64,000 nt of DNA from Cordylochernes scorpioides (taxonomy: Eukaryota > Arthropoda > Arachnida > Pseudoscorpiones > Chernetidae), in contig CP092874.1 in the NCBI GenBank assembly GCA_030710605.1, positions 25,503,765 to 25,567,764 of the forward strand, written 5' to 3'. A program made the translations under genes and the position numbers. Under the pieces are notes generated by a model. That model was not told where the DNA came from. It ran no database searches and saw only the letters and a list, made by a program, of their open reading frames with translations. The number at the start of each line of letters is the position of its first letter. The stretch's first letter is position 1. Below, one piece after another: positions 10,218 through 20,980 of this stretch.

Positions 10218-10496
10218 TTATTTGAACATGGTGTTCTTGTTGAAGTCCTCCGATGCAGTAGCGTGTTCAGTCTCTCGCCCAGAGGAAGCGTACTTCAGTG
10301 GAATTTCCACCGTGAAGATCCCTTTGTTTGAGAAGATGATATTCAAGGAGTTGAGATTCAAATTCTCTGGCAAAGGAATACGTCGCCTGAACTCGCAGAA
10401 GAAATGGTCGCATGACCCCTTCTCAACTTTCACTCTATCTAGAATTAGCCTTAAGGAACCCATATCTTGAGTATTCCCCATCAGCTTAGCGCACAA
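10218..10496 (-). CDS. Small heat-shock protein (alpha-crystallin domain), partial 3' exon
   Basis: The minus-strand frame ends at TAA 10218-10220. It contains FCEFRRRIPLPENLNLNSLN followed by IIFSNKGIFTVEIP. This matches the end of an alpha-crystallin domain: the F-x-R-R-x-x-L-P-E strand, a short loop, then a G-I/V-L/F-T-V-E-x-P strand. A polar C-terminal extension of about 35 residues follows (SSGRETEHATASEDFNKNTMFK). Such proteins are ATP-independent cytosolic or nuclear holdase chaperones. The first half of the domain is missing; the frame opens just after a TAG near 10508, with acceptor-like AGs at 'gctaag' and 'actcaag'. I did not find an upstream exon by eye. It could also be a 5'-truncated retropseudogene, although no frameshift or stop is present. 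It is the best host-gene call in the window. Confidence 0.6.
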   Translation of the reverse strand: MCAKLMGNTQDMGSLRLILDRVKVEKGSCDHFFCEFRRRIPLPENLNLNSLNIIFSNKGIFTVEIPLKYASSGRETEHATASEDFNKNTMFK

Positions 10497-10888
10497 ACAA
10501 TACTACACGCCAGTCATTGGGGACACCACCCAAATATTTAGAAAAGAAATGCAAACAAAATCATGAGGAGGCCAATCATTTCTTACAAAAAAAAAGTCCT
10601 TTTTGTGTTGAGCTGTTTGCTGAGTCGAGGGTTGGGGGCTAGAGACAGGTAAAGAAAAAAAAATAAATAAAAAAACAGGTCGTCATAGTTAGGGGGAGGG
10701 GTGGTCCCCCAAATTAGGGAAAAGGGGGGGGGGGGGTTATGACAAACCCCAGCGGTTAAAAAAAAGTGATAGAAAGAGAGGAAACTTGTCCCATCGCGTC
10801 CCCCTCCTGCCTCATTCCTCCTGTCAACTCCGCCCAGGCAACTTCCACAGTAAGTCCGACCTTTTGTTTTTCTGATTTACTGGTTTTC
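10497..10888. other. Noncoding stretch upstream of the heat-shock exon
   Basis: It contains G-rich and A-rich low-complexity runs (poly-G near 10726-10736). No upstream alpha-crystallin exon was recognised on the minus strand. Confidence 0.35.
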
Positions 10889-11211
10889 TGTGGTTTTACC
10901 TACCATGATTATCATGGCCTAGCACAATGTGTAGATATGTTGACGTTATGTGGCGCTGAGTTTGTTGTTGACACACATTAATATGAAAAAATAGTACAAA
11001 TATGATATTGTACTGGGATAAGGTGCATAAATTATGATTATTTTATTACGATATTACGAATCCTTATTACGAAAAGGAGATGCCTTTTTCATAACACATT
11101 ACTATGTGTATTAATGTGTGTCAACAACAAACTCGGCGCTACATAACGTCAACATATCTACACATATAAATGTGTGCTAGACCATGATAATTATGGTAGA
11201 TAAAACCAAAG
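10889..11211. mobile_element. Composite foldback: SINE-A, family C and family X pieces
   Basis: The outer arms carry the SINE-A core 'accatgattatcatgg' and its inverted copy. Inside lie inverted copies of 'gttgacgttatgtggcgc', the spacer sequence of family C units at 30.5 and 63.0 kb. The centre has the family X palindrome 'agtacaaatatgatattgtac' and 'ggagatgcctttttcataa'. This is a nested palindrome made of three repeat families. Confidence 0.65.
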
Positions 11212-11620
11212 GAACAGTGAACGCAAGTAACCAAACGGGACTATGGCTCACTGTTATATGTGCAAGAGTTTCTAACGTACTCTATAAACTAGTTTAAGTA
11301 CACACAACCTTTTCTATACATACTACATTTTGGCCAGGAAACATCTGACCTAGGAACTATGACCCCAAAAGAACCTGGTGGTTAAACAAACAGTATACCG
11401 TGCGTTAGTTAAACAAATAGTTAACTGAAACCGTGTGGTGCTCCAATTTGGTATCCATCTTGACCACAGAGAGCCGTTTAAATATAACCTAATATTCGTT
11501 TTTTATGATTATTAAAAAGTAATTTTCATGGTAACTCTTTGTGGTGTGTTTAACACGAGGGATATATATTATTATACAATATAATGCGGCTTATCATTGT
11601 AGAACGACATTTGAAAACTA
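11212..11620. other. Noncoding stretch, nothing recognised
   Basis: A short SINE-A-like segment (about 11215-11260, 'aagtaaccaaacggga') may continue the composite element. No other call. Confidence 0.3.
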
Positions 11621-11820
11621 TCCCGCATGTGTTTCTTTTGAACGAAAAATCGAAATTTATTTTAAAGGAGAAATAACGATTATTTCTAACCTTAAGGATA
11701 AAGTATGAAAGGATGAATTGTGAAGAATAATGATATAAACGGAAAAATAAAAGTGTCCCTTGAAATAATCGTTATTTCTCCTTAAAATAAATTTCGCTTA
11801 AAAGAAACACATGCGGGATA
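11621..11820. repeat. Foldback element, arms about 60 bp
   Basis: Arms 11621-11687 and 11761-11820 are near-perfect inverted complements (ATCCCGCATGTGTTTCTTTT versus AAAAGAAACACATGCGGGAT) around a spacer of about 75 bp. I see no coding sequence and no clear target duplication. Confidence 0.8.
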
Positions 11821-11939
11821 ATATACATTATTCTATCCACTTAAGAAAAAAGATTTGGTAATGTAAAAACAGTAGTTATTAGAGGCTATTTAGGCCTTAT
11901 TTTGATCGCTGCTTATTACCATTGTGATCAGCTTTTTAA

Positions 11940-12058
11940 AAAATAATAATAACAATGCTTATTTTACTGGTATTATTATTGTTTTTCCTGCATATACCCT
12001 ACGTTTCTACTCGGAGAATCTGTATAAGACTAAAATGTCTAAATAAAGCTTTTTGTTG
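11940..12058 (+). mobile_element. LINE 3' end with (TTG)n tail
   Basis: The sequence ends AATAAAGCTTTTTGTTGTTG, a polyadenylation-like signal followed by a short TTG repeat, the 3' end style of several LINEs in this window. The coding part is absent, so this is a heavily 5'-truncated copy. Confidence 0.5.
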
Positions 12059-12430
12059 TTGTTGATTTTGATCGCTAATTCACAATTTAGATTTTTTAAT
12101 AAGAGTAAAGTGCGCGCCGTATATCATCAAACTCATATTGAGGAACAAACCTCAAGACATCTACTGATCGATTGCCCAGCATTTCAAGATTATAGAATGA
12201 AGAATGAACTAGTTGTTTGTGAACTTAACGATTTGATTTCCCCGATAAAAAATCATATTTAAAGTTCAATTCATTTTGTAAATACATTCTAAACTTTCTA
12301 CAAAATCTGGATCTCTAATGTTTTCATGCGTTGAATAATGTAAATAACTTATGTAAATAAACTTTTCTCCTTGTTTGACGCAAGTATCCCTTGCGGGATA
12401 TAGCGCTTTGGAAATAAAATAATTGATAAA
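12059..12430 (+). pseudogene. LINE RNase H tail and 3' UTR fragment
   Basis: The frame (stop near 12260) reads KSKVRAVYHQTHIEEQTSRH followed by LLIDCPAF, the H...C-P end of the zinc-finger segment of non-LTR polyproteins. It is followed by a UTR ending 'ttggaaataaaataattgat', a tail also present at 17.51-17.56 kb. The cysteine pair that normally precedes it is missing. It abuts the (TTG)n tail on its left. Confidence 0.5.
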
Positions 12431-13105
12431 CATCAAACTCATTAGTTAGTTTCTTTCTATATGTTCCACTGTATGTCTCAGTGACTCTTTCACTCCTTTC
12501 CTACAGAAGCTGTTTTTCTTTAATAAAGAATCATATGAGGAGTTTGGATTTTAAATAAAAAAGAAGTTAGCTAGTGTTTGGTATTGGCACGTTTCTACAT
12601 AGAATTGTCGAATTATCGCAAGTAGGATTCTTTCTATACAAATAAGATTATTCGTCCTTGTGTTTAGCATATGAGTAGTTGGAACTACGATTCATCCAGA
12701 GGAATACATTTCCTGTAGTTATTTTAATAGCGTTGCTCAGACTTTCAGGTCTTTATGTAGAAGGGCAATTCTATAACTACGTGAAACTTTTATCCCCTCT
12801 TGGATGATTCAAATTTCCAACTGAATAAATTTTTGAAACCATTGTGTTTGCATCATTCTCAAAATGGAAGCAGAATTAATCTGCAGTACAACAGCGAAGG
12901 TTGGAAATGGAATTAATGTTTATATATTTACATATTGGCATATGAGATCCTTTTCTGTTGGTTCCCCACGCAGTTTGTAGATTACATGAATCTCTGCGAT
13001 GATGATGGAATTCCAAGTTTTTACAGATTAGGTTATGAAATCCGTAGTAGGCTCTTTACACTCTTTTTGGTGTTTTTTATTTAATAAAATGAAGTTTATA
13101 AGTAT
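12431..13105. other. AT-rich noncoding stretch, nothing recognised
   Basis: No repeat family or gene recognised. Confidence 0.35.
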
Positions 13106-13116
13106 TTTTTTTTTAG

Positions 13117-13393
13117 ATGAGGGTTGTAGATGGGGTCATCATATCAATTCGTACCATTCCATTAACCGCGAGCAGTTGTAGAGATGGGAGACCTTGGGAT
13201 TGTAGCAATATCGCTATTGAAACGTCAAAACATATTTACAAGTTAGGAAATCACTTAGTCGGAACTTTTAAGCGATTAAAAAAAGAGGACGGGAGTGAAA
13301 TGTTAGAAAGGGAGCGGCTTTCTTCATCCATCCGAGGGCGTTGTCCAATGCCATAGTAGAACAAAGAAATTCCCAGCTCTGAATTCCTCCCCC
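13117..13393 (+). other. Exon-like block between strong splice signals
   Basis: The block begins after a textbook acceptor (run of T, then AG, ending 13116) and ends CCCCCAG before GTGAGT (about 13394-13399). Inside, an ATG at the first base opens a 79-codon frame ending TAG at 13354-13356. The peptide (MRVVDGVIISIRTIPLTASS...) matches nothing I know. Since the frame closes 38 bp before the donor, it could be a 5' UTR exon with a short ORF, a noncoding RNA exon, or coincidence. Confidence 0.25.
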
Positions 13394-13399
13394 AGGTGA

Positions 13400-13917
13400 G
13401 TAACAAACGGCGGGCCCATTGTACTGCCCCTTTTATCTCATTAATTGTGAAGACTTGGTTGATCTTTCTTATGGCCATAGTACAAATTCCCTGTGGTTCC
13501 CTCTGGGTAAGTTCAGCTGCCCAGGGATTTTTCTGAGCGTTTCTGAATCAGCATACCGGATTACAAATCCTCCCTAACACGCTTTCGGTCTAAGTGGCCC
13601 ACCATATCCATAGGTGTGCCATTTCCCAACGGTACACAGGCAGTATAGGCAGTCTAAAATCACCGAAGACAACGGAATACTGACCAAAGTAGTCTGGCCA
13701 GCTTAAAATCTTAAGTACAACTTTCTATGAGAGACCATTTAAAATCATGAAAACTCCTGGACTCTCACGGAGGTGGTACTCTCATTGGAGGTTTAATCAG
13801 TATAGATCATTCTTGTTTTTACCGAGGTGATTGTTCGTATTGTGTATTTTCATTTTTGAGACAACTAACATCTTTAAGACAACAATAATCTGCCTATTCA
13901 CTAAGAAACAACTTTAC
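13400..13917. other. Noncoding stretch, nothing recognised
   Basis: Moderate GC content around 13540-13700, but no continuous frame with recognisable motifs. Confidence 0.3.
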
Positions 13918-13929
13918 TAAATAATAATT

Positions 13930-14058
13930 TGAAAAAAATAGTACAAATTTTATATTGTACTGGGATAAGGTGCATAAATTAGTTGATATTTATTCCGATA
14001 GATGGCGCAAGCCATCAGCAACTTTCAGTTGCACAATAAGGAGATGCCTTTTTCATAA
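13930..14058 (+). mobile_element. Family X short insertion with 12-bp TSD
   Basis: The 129-bp insert starts 'tgaaaaaaatagtacaaat' and ends 'ggagatgcctttttcataa'. It is flanked by TAAATAATAATT at 13918-13929 and 14059-14070. It holds the AGTACAA/TTGTACT hairpin, then 'gatagatggcgcaagccatc' and GCAACTTTCAGTTGC. No hammerhead is retained in this copy. Confidence 0.8.
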
Positions 14059-14070
14059 TAAATAATAATT

Positions 14071-14777
14071 ATTCATAACGTTCTCAAAAAAAGTATTGTA
14101 ATTAAATCCAGTTAAAAATTCTAACCAGAAGAGATCTTTGGGCGGGATCTCAAAAAAAAAAAACAAATAACACTGGTGTAACACAGGTTGCCTTTTGGCA
14201 CAATGTATTACGTCAGTAAATACAAAGTTTTTTATCCGTACGTAAGAGATTTCCGTTCCCAAAAGATGTTATTGTATCAACGTGCATGTGTATAAATCAA
14301 ATATGAATTGTGAAAGAAGTTCAAGGTAATAATGGAAAAAAAGTAGCTTATCCCTGTTACAAATTGAAATCTCCAATGTTTCAAACCAAGGTTAGCCCAT
14401 CTTGCGATTGGTTAAGAGACTTTAAGAAAAAAAAAGGGGGGGGTGAGGGGAGATTTAAAAAAATGTAGACAAGATCGAGGTCAGACGTGCGGGCGTCCTT
14501 CCATAAGGAATCAAAGAGGGGAAATGTCCCAATATGATTGACATTCTCCACTATGGATTGTGTAACACTGCTGTAATATGATTTAATACCCTTCTTTTTT
14601 TATCATAACTTTCATTTTTTATTATTATTATCCTTACGCCATGTTTATAAAACCATGTTTGTTCTACAATCACCCCACCCCTTTTTTTTTCTTAGATGGA
14701 TAGAAGGTATTTTGAAACTCTTCACATGGGATTGATGCTGAGTCTGTAAACATGTTTGTTTATCTGTGCTAGTTACA
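14071..14777. other. Noncoding stretch, nothing recognised
   Basis: Poly-G and poly-A runs near 14428-14443. No feature supported. Confidence 0.35.
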
Positions 14778-14789
14778 TTCAATTCTTTG

Positions 14790-15070
14790 TGAAAAAAATA
14801 GTACAAATGTAATGTTGTACTGGGATAAGGTGCATAAATTTAGAAAAAGGCATCTCCTTATCGTGCAACTGAAAGTTGCTGATGGCTTGAGCCATCTATC
14901 GGAATAAATATCAACTATTCTCGTTGATTTTTAATTATTCCAGAATTGGCCAAATAAATCCAAGCCAGAATTGGCCAAAAATCAACGAGAATAGTTGATA
15001 TTTATTCCGATAGATGGCGCAAGCCATCAGCAACTTTCAGTTGCACGATAAGGAGATGCTTTTTTCTAAA
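14790..15070. mobile_element. Family X foldback insertion with 12-bp TSD
   Basis: The 281-bp insert is flanked by TTCAATTCTTTG (14778-14789) and TTCAATTATTTG (15071-15082), differing at one base. It starts like the 13.9 kb copy, then runs into head-to-head arms sharing GGCATCTCCTTATCGTGCAA, 'gttgctgatggcttg' and 'caactattctcgttgat', meeting near 14950. The TSD shows that the inverted arrangement inserted in one event. Confidence 0.85.
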
Positions 15071-15231
15071 TTCAATTATTTGTCTTCCGAGAATTCTTAG
15101 TCATTCTGTTACTACAAAGTTATCCAAAAAGTTCGTTTTTTTGCTTAAAACGTTGTTTTTCATATTACTTAGCGAAATATATTAATACATAATAATACAT
15201 AATGCAATTACTTTACACATAATACAATGAC

Positions 15232-15440
15232 ATTATTTGAAAGAGGAAAAATAAAAATCAGGTAAAAAGTTTCTTTTAATTTTGAATTTGCAAGCTTCGA
15301 GGAAATATACTGTTCTTCAACGGGATAATATTCTATTATTTATTTGCCCGTTGAAGAGCAGTATATTTACTCGAAATCTTGCAAATTCAAAATTAAAAGA
15401 AACTTTTTACCTGATTTTTATTTTTCCTCTTTCAAATAAT
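15232..15440. mobile_element. Foldback element, arms about 94 bp, family D-like
   Basis: Arms 15232-15324 and 15346-15440 are nearly perfect inverted complements. The right arm reads CCCGTTGAAGAGC...CTCGAAATCTTG, which resembles the family D hammerhead-like motif (GTTGAAG, stem, GAAA, CTTG). Arms this similar imply a recent event or correction. No TSD found by eye. Confidence 0.75.
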
Positions 15441-16780
15441 TTCTGGGTTACTATTGCTTACACAAATACGTTATACATAACGACGAATATAATATAGGTA
15501 TTTCAATTTTTTTTGGCAAGTGTTTAAGAACTTTTGGGACAACCTTGTAATTCCTATTCTGTCTCTCTTTCTCTCAATTTCTCGATGCCACAATAGTGAA
15601 ACACTTATATACAGTAGAAAACACGAATGGAAGATTCTCTATTATAAAAGATAATTATTTTTTAAGATCATTTTTTTTTTACAACCACTGATGAAAATCA
15701 TTAGGAGAACCTGGTTAATCGTTTGTGTGAACTATCGCTGTGTTCAGATCAAACCATATACACTCATGGACAAACTTAGGTAGATGTGGAAAGTCTTTGA
15801 TGTCTTTTAAATACAAAGATATTTATTTATTTATGCTTATGAGGTGATACAGCAGCGTATTTACAATTAGAGAGGAGACAAAATGAATATAATGTAGCTG
15901 CTGTATTGTCCGTGAGGTCAAGAGACGTACGGACCTCTGTGGTGTTGATCTCTTGGCGGAACGACTTGGAAGTCGGACTCGGGCCCCCCCACTACGGCAA
16001 AGTGGGTACAAAGATATAATATATATGAGCTAATAACAAAGAAAGAGAATACATGTACTCAAAGTAAGAACGATTAAAAGTTCTATGAAAAGAATTTAGT
16101 CTTCATATCAAAGCCAGAGAGAGGAGCCAAAAGAGAAATCATTTACAAACCAAAGATGATGTTTCCATTTAAAAAGAATACGTTGCAAAATCAAAGAATC
16201 AGTCAATAATTTGGGCACGTAAAAAAAAAAAAAAAAAGAACAGTAGAGAAAATGATATCCGGCTGATTTTTATTTACATAATTCGTATTCACTTTCGCAA
16301 TGTTAAAAAATATTAATGTAAAATTAAAAAAAAGTCTAATTCGTTTTTCTAAAGAAACGCAAAGTGGAACGCCCCATCAAGGTTACCATTCAAACCAACA
16401 TGGCGTCTAAATGCTTGCATATTGGGGAATGTTGAATTTGCATAGCCTACAAACGTCCTTTGTCTACCGAACATCTCAGTGGAGCATCTTAACCCCCTTA
16501 GATCACCTCCCTCAATCAAGAATTACCTGACCATAAAGTCCATTTATAGTTTTGTGAAGAAAGGAATTAAAAAAATCCCCACAGGCCTTCATCAACATAA
16601 TTCTCTCCTCCCTCCCTTCGCACACACGGCGCCCTTGTTCTGTGCAAACACCGTTAGCATATTGATGAGCTGAGACCATCCTCTGTTGGAATGCCCTTCT
16701 TTTACTTTGCGCCCACTGTCTCCAGACACACTCAGGCGTACAGACTTCGGTCTAGGTAGCTCACTATCCATCGGTGTCTC
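15441..16780. other. Noncoding stretch with a MITE-1 TIR fragment
   Basis: A MITE-1 end ('acactcatggacaaac') near 15760 is followed directly by GTGGAAAGTCTTTGAT from the other end of the element, so that copy is internally deleted. A GC-richer block at 15900-16010 has a short open frame with no recognisable motif. Confidence 0.4.
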
Positions 16781-16789
16781 CTTTTTATT

Positions 16790-16950
16790 ATTATTATTAT
16801 CCCTGGTACACGTGGTACAGGCCATGATAATCATGGTGGGTAGAAATTGGCGACTGTTTTTACTTTAAGTGCACCACATGTCTACACATGTGAAAAGCAG
16901 TTCGACTTTGCACCTACAAATGTGCCAGAGCCCCTGACACTCATGAGCCC
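16790..16950 (-). mobile_element. SINE-A copy, minus strand, head missing
   Basis: It starts 'ccctggtacacgtggtacag' and continues through the CCATGATAATCATGG palindrome and CACATGTCTACACATGTG. It ends after 'aaatgtgccagagcccc', before the tRNA-like head. Confidence 0.75.
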
Positions 16951-17109
16951 AGAATGGCCTATAGAACTGGCAAACAGACTTCGATATAGACTGCCCACTA
17001 TATATCGGTTTCTCCAGACTGAAGATGGTAATATAGACTCTCTTTCAAACATCATAGACCATTTTATCCATTTCCCCCCATTTTATGAACAATATTGCGT
17101 CTCCTATAA

Positions 17110-17215
17110 CAAATAAGACTTCTGATAAGGCACAGTTTGGATTATAGATTATAAACACAATAAACGTCACACACTATTTTTTTAAAATTTGGATTTGATC
17201 TTATTACCTTGTGTT
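17110..17215. mobile_element. Family A remnant
   Basis: It carries 'gataaggcacagtttggatt', AAACGTCACACACTATT and 'ttggatttgatcttattacc', which are pieces of the 5.4 kb unit with the hammerhead deleted between them. Confidence 0.6.
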
Positions 17216-17504
17216 TAAATACATCATATAGGATCGCTTTTGAGTACAATTCAAAAAGGTAATCAAAATGACACTTCTAAATCTTAAAATAATAAGCTGA
17301 ATTAGCCATTTTAGAAATAGAAAGAATTAAGTAACAATTCTAAAGATATCGTTAATCTCTTGAAAAGTTAAGCAAGCAACTATGACTAACCCGGATTCCG
17401 TAAAAAATTAGGATTGTGTTTTCTTTTTGCAAATACCACCATCACCACCACTTTATCATTTGGCGCTCAGATGGGAATGCTACAAAACTACACTTCCCTG
17501 TCTT

Positions 17505-17562
17505 ATCTTGAACTATTTGGAAATAAAATAATTGAAAATAATTGAAAATCTTGAACTATTTT
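17505..17562 (+). mobile_element. LINE tail fragment
   Basis: GGAAATAAAATAATTGAAAA repeats match the tail of the 12.1-12.4 kb LINE fragment. Confidence 0.4.
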
Positions 17563-18426
17563 GAATTATGGGGAGATATTAGTCATGGACTCTGAGAATA
17601 TGGTTTTACGGGGCTGCTAACCAAAGTGGATGATTTTTGAGCCCAAAAGTCATGGACTCTGGAAATATCTTTATACTAGCCGAGTGACCCGGGCAACGCC
17701 CCGGGTTTACTCGAAGGGCCCGCAGGTGAGAAACTATAGGCATTGGTTCCTATGCCTAAAAAATTATTTAAAATGAAAAAAGAAGAAAAATACTAACAAA
17801 TCAGAAAATAAAAGTGCAAACAACACATCTACACTACTTCAAGAACATGAGAGCACATGCACTGTGTAACCATACGTGTACCATTCGTAAAGACCCTGCT
17901 TAGGATTAAAATATCTCCGAAGCATAACAATACAACCAACTCATGTTTGCTAAGCAATTTCAGGAAAGAAACTATAGGCATCAGTTGAAGAGTTTAAATA
18001 AATATATTTTGAGTGAAAAAATGACACAAATCAGCAAATAAAATTGCAAAAAATGCTACTAAATCGCAGATAAGACAACATATAAAAGGAATGAAAATAT
18101 TTAAAGGACCTCATTAAAACTACATTTCTAGTTTTATATATACAATATAACCTCGATAATTCGACCATGTTTTGTTGTCTTGACCTACAGCCTATCATAT
18201 AACAAAGTGTAATTCAACACTATCGATAATTCGACCATTTTAAATTTCAACAATTGTTTGTTGCTCAAATATAACTTCACTGCTAAAAAGGTATTACAGA
18301 GAAAATGGCTGACATTGTAAATGTACAAAATGTATGTATAGAGCAGGGGAATAATAAATAAAGACCAAAATCAAATTAATTGATAATAAATAGATTATTG
18401 CCAAAAAAAAAATACAAAAAATATTT

Positions 18427-18728
18427 TTTTCTCCTTTCTTATCTTCACTCAATCATATTAGAGTGTCAAGCTTGTAAATCTTGAAATTAACAACCATCAC
18501 GATTGGGTGAAGTAGAATGCGTCTGCCTTTGTCATCAAGACTGGGAGCACTACTCAGTGGCAGGCCACTGACTTAGCTCCAAAAGAATGTATCCCTGGAT
18601 TAGGAGCCCTTACAAGGTACTATCAGCCGGGCCAGCTGAGCCCAGGTTTTTTTAGTGAGGTTGTTACTGCTCCCCCTCCTCCTTTTTCATCCTGGCTTGG
18701 GACCGGCAAAGGCGGAGTTTTTTTTCTT
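18427..18728 (-). mobile_element. Element E copy, minus strand
   Basis: It runs from 'ctcctttcttatcttcactc' through 'gggagcactactcagtggc' and 'cagccgggccagctgagccc' to 'ggcaaaggcggag'. Poly-T stretches on both sides may be the target duplication. It matches copies at 50.0, 56.6 and 57.3 kb, with a deletion between 'ctccaaaagaa' and 'tgtatccctgg'. Confidence 0.75.
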
Positions 18729-19551
18729 TCAGGTGAGAAACTTTAGGCATTGGTGAAAAGTGTAAATATATATTCTGGAAATGAAAAAAAAAGGATAAAA
18801 TAAATCAGAATATAAATTTACAAACTATATTTCAGAGGAGACGATTTATAATAGGAATTCATTTAAATGACCTCATTAAAAACTACATTTTATATATACT
18901 TGGGTTCAACTTTACATGTATGCTATCCAAAGTTCGCACACTTGAAAAAGTCACATAAAGTCGTCTGTGCGTAAACACAGGCTCTTGTAGCAAAGGTTTG
19001 GCCTTGAGCCCTCTTTATAGTCATATATTTCAGACATTATACAGTGTGTTCAACTTTGGGTACTGTCAGTATATGTGCTTCAAGGACATGAGAGCACATG
19101 CGCTAGAACACCATACCTGTTCCATCGCAAAGATCCTATAGGCATTGGTGAAAGTGTAAATAAATATTTTGGAAATGAAAAAAAATTGCAGATATGACAA
19201 CATATTAAAGGAATAAATTCATTTAAAAGACCTCATTAAAAACAACAATTCTATATTTTTATATATACAATATAATCTAATTAATTCAACACACGATAAT
19301 TCGACCATTTTTGGATGTCTCGACCTACGGCCTATCATATGACAAACTAATTCGACACTTTCGATAATTCAACTATTTTGGAAAATCAAATTTCAACAGT
19401 TGATATTTGTCTAAAACCCCTATTATTAACAACATATTAGACTGCAGAGTGCAAAAATGTAGAAAAGTGTATGTATATAATTGTATGCATATATTTGTAT
19501 GTAAATAATTGTATGCAAATAATTGTATGTATAGATCAATGAGTAAAATAA

Positions 19552-19868
19552 TTTTTTTTTTTTTGCTTATCCCTAGTACACGTGGTACAGGCCTTGATAA
19601 TCATGGTGGGTAGAGTAGGCGACTGCTTTAACTGTAAGTACACCACATGTCTAAACATGTGAAAAGCAGTTCGACTTTGCATTTACAAATGTGCCAGAGC
19701 CCGTTTGATTACTTGCGCTTGCTGGTGGGGTTGGACTTTTGCAAGAATCGGAAGCCATTGGAGCATTTTATTTTTTTATTTTTCAGAAAAAAGTGCCCAA
19801 TGCGGGAATCGAACCCGGGTCGTAGCGGTCGAAAACCAACGGCTTAGACCATCCTTCCACCAACCCCC
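19552..19868 (-). mobile_element. Full-length SINE-A with TSD
   Basis: The 317-bp element is flanked by AGTAAAATAA at 19542-19551 and 19869-19878. Read on the minus strand, it has a tRNA-like head (A-box-like TGGTCTAAGCCG, B box GGGTTCGATTCCC), a body with the CACATGTTTAGACATGTG palindrome, a CCATGATTATC segment, TACCACGTGTACTAGGGAT, and an A-rich tail. Such SINEs are transcribed by RNA polymerase III from the head and mobilised by a LINE. It lies inside the candidate Helitron and is therefore younger. Confidence 0.85.
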
Positions 19869-20319
19869 AGTAAAATAAGTAAGTAAAAAGAAGACCAAAA
19901 ATAAGTGATAATAATTTATTGAATAACAAATAAAATAAAAAATCTTTCAGGTGAAAAATTATAGGCATTGGTAAAAAAGTAAACAAGAGAAATAGCAATT
20001 GGGGTTTTGTTGTCTGCGGCGAGTCATATTAGCACGCCTAGCTGTTAGGGGAGTGAGTCTTCCACGGCCTTTTCGAAGCATGACAGAAGACGCTGAAAAA
20101 AAAAGGTAAAATAAGAACCAAGCAGAGGAAAACTATAAAACTGGAAGCCAGGACAGGCATAAAAAGAAAATTCCAAGCATGTGAGGAAACAATTGATGAA
20201 AAAAAAAAAGGATTCCAAAAAAATACTGCAAAAAAGAAACCAGACACAAAAAGCAACAATTGAGTACGCAAATACAGCATCAGCCTATTTATGAGAAGAA
20301 AGAAAAAACGACAGACACA

Positions 20320-20980
20320 AAAATGGAGCTAAATTTAAATGAAAAACTATAACAGATCAAGTAATCAAATCAGGCATTATGAAAGATACTGTAAAAAAGA
20401 AAATCAGACACAAAAATCAGACAAAAGAATAAATGAGATTTTATTCTTTAGTTCATTTATTAAATAAGACACAAAAATGGAGCTAAATTCAAATGAAAAA
20501 CTATAACAAATTAATAAAAAAAAATAAGACCTAATCCAAATGTCACCATCATCAGACAAAAGAAAAAATGAGATTTTATTCTTTAGTTCATTTATTCTTT
20601 AGTTCATTTATTCTTTTGTCTGATGCTGTTGCTGAAACGTCACACACTATTAAATTATTTGGATTAGGTCTTATTAATGAGAAAAAAAAAATGCCAAAGA
20701 GAGATGAAAAGATGCCAAAAAAGATAACCAGATACAAAAATTGTGCTAAATTCAAATGAAAAACTATAACAAACACTTATAAAAGATAATTATTATAGAA
20801 TAAAAGTAATAATTCAATCTACAATTCGAAAAATAATATAACCTCAGCCTATTTATGAGAAAAAAAACGTTGCCAAAGACATTAGGAAAGATACTGCAAA
20901 TAGAAAACATACACAAAAATTGAGCTCTATTTAAATGAAAAACTATAACAAAGTACTTACAAATTATAATCATAATCAAA
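20320..20980. repeat. Segmental repeats inside the candidate Helitron
   Basis: AAATGAAAAACTATAACAAA recurs at about 20.34, 20.49, 20.75 and 20.94 kb with shared flanks ('aaaaatggagctaaatt' and 'aatgagattttattcttta'). A family A remnant (GCTGAAACGTCACACACTAT) sits at about 20.63-20.65 kb, with its partner 'cctaatccaaatgtcacc' at 20.53 kb. Confidence 0.65.

Noticed and set aside
14880-15030. Family X GATGGC-TTGC-GCCATC hairpin as a second hammerhead
   Set aside because: CTGATGG lacks the required GA after CUGAN, and no GAAA follows in the right place; the real family X ribozyme lies elsewhere in the unit (49.92 kb).
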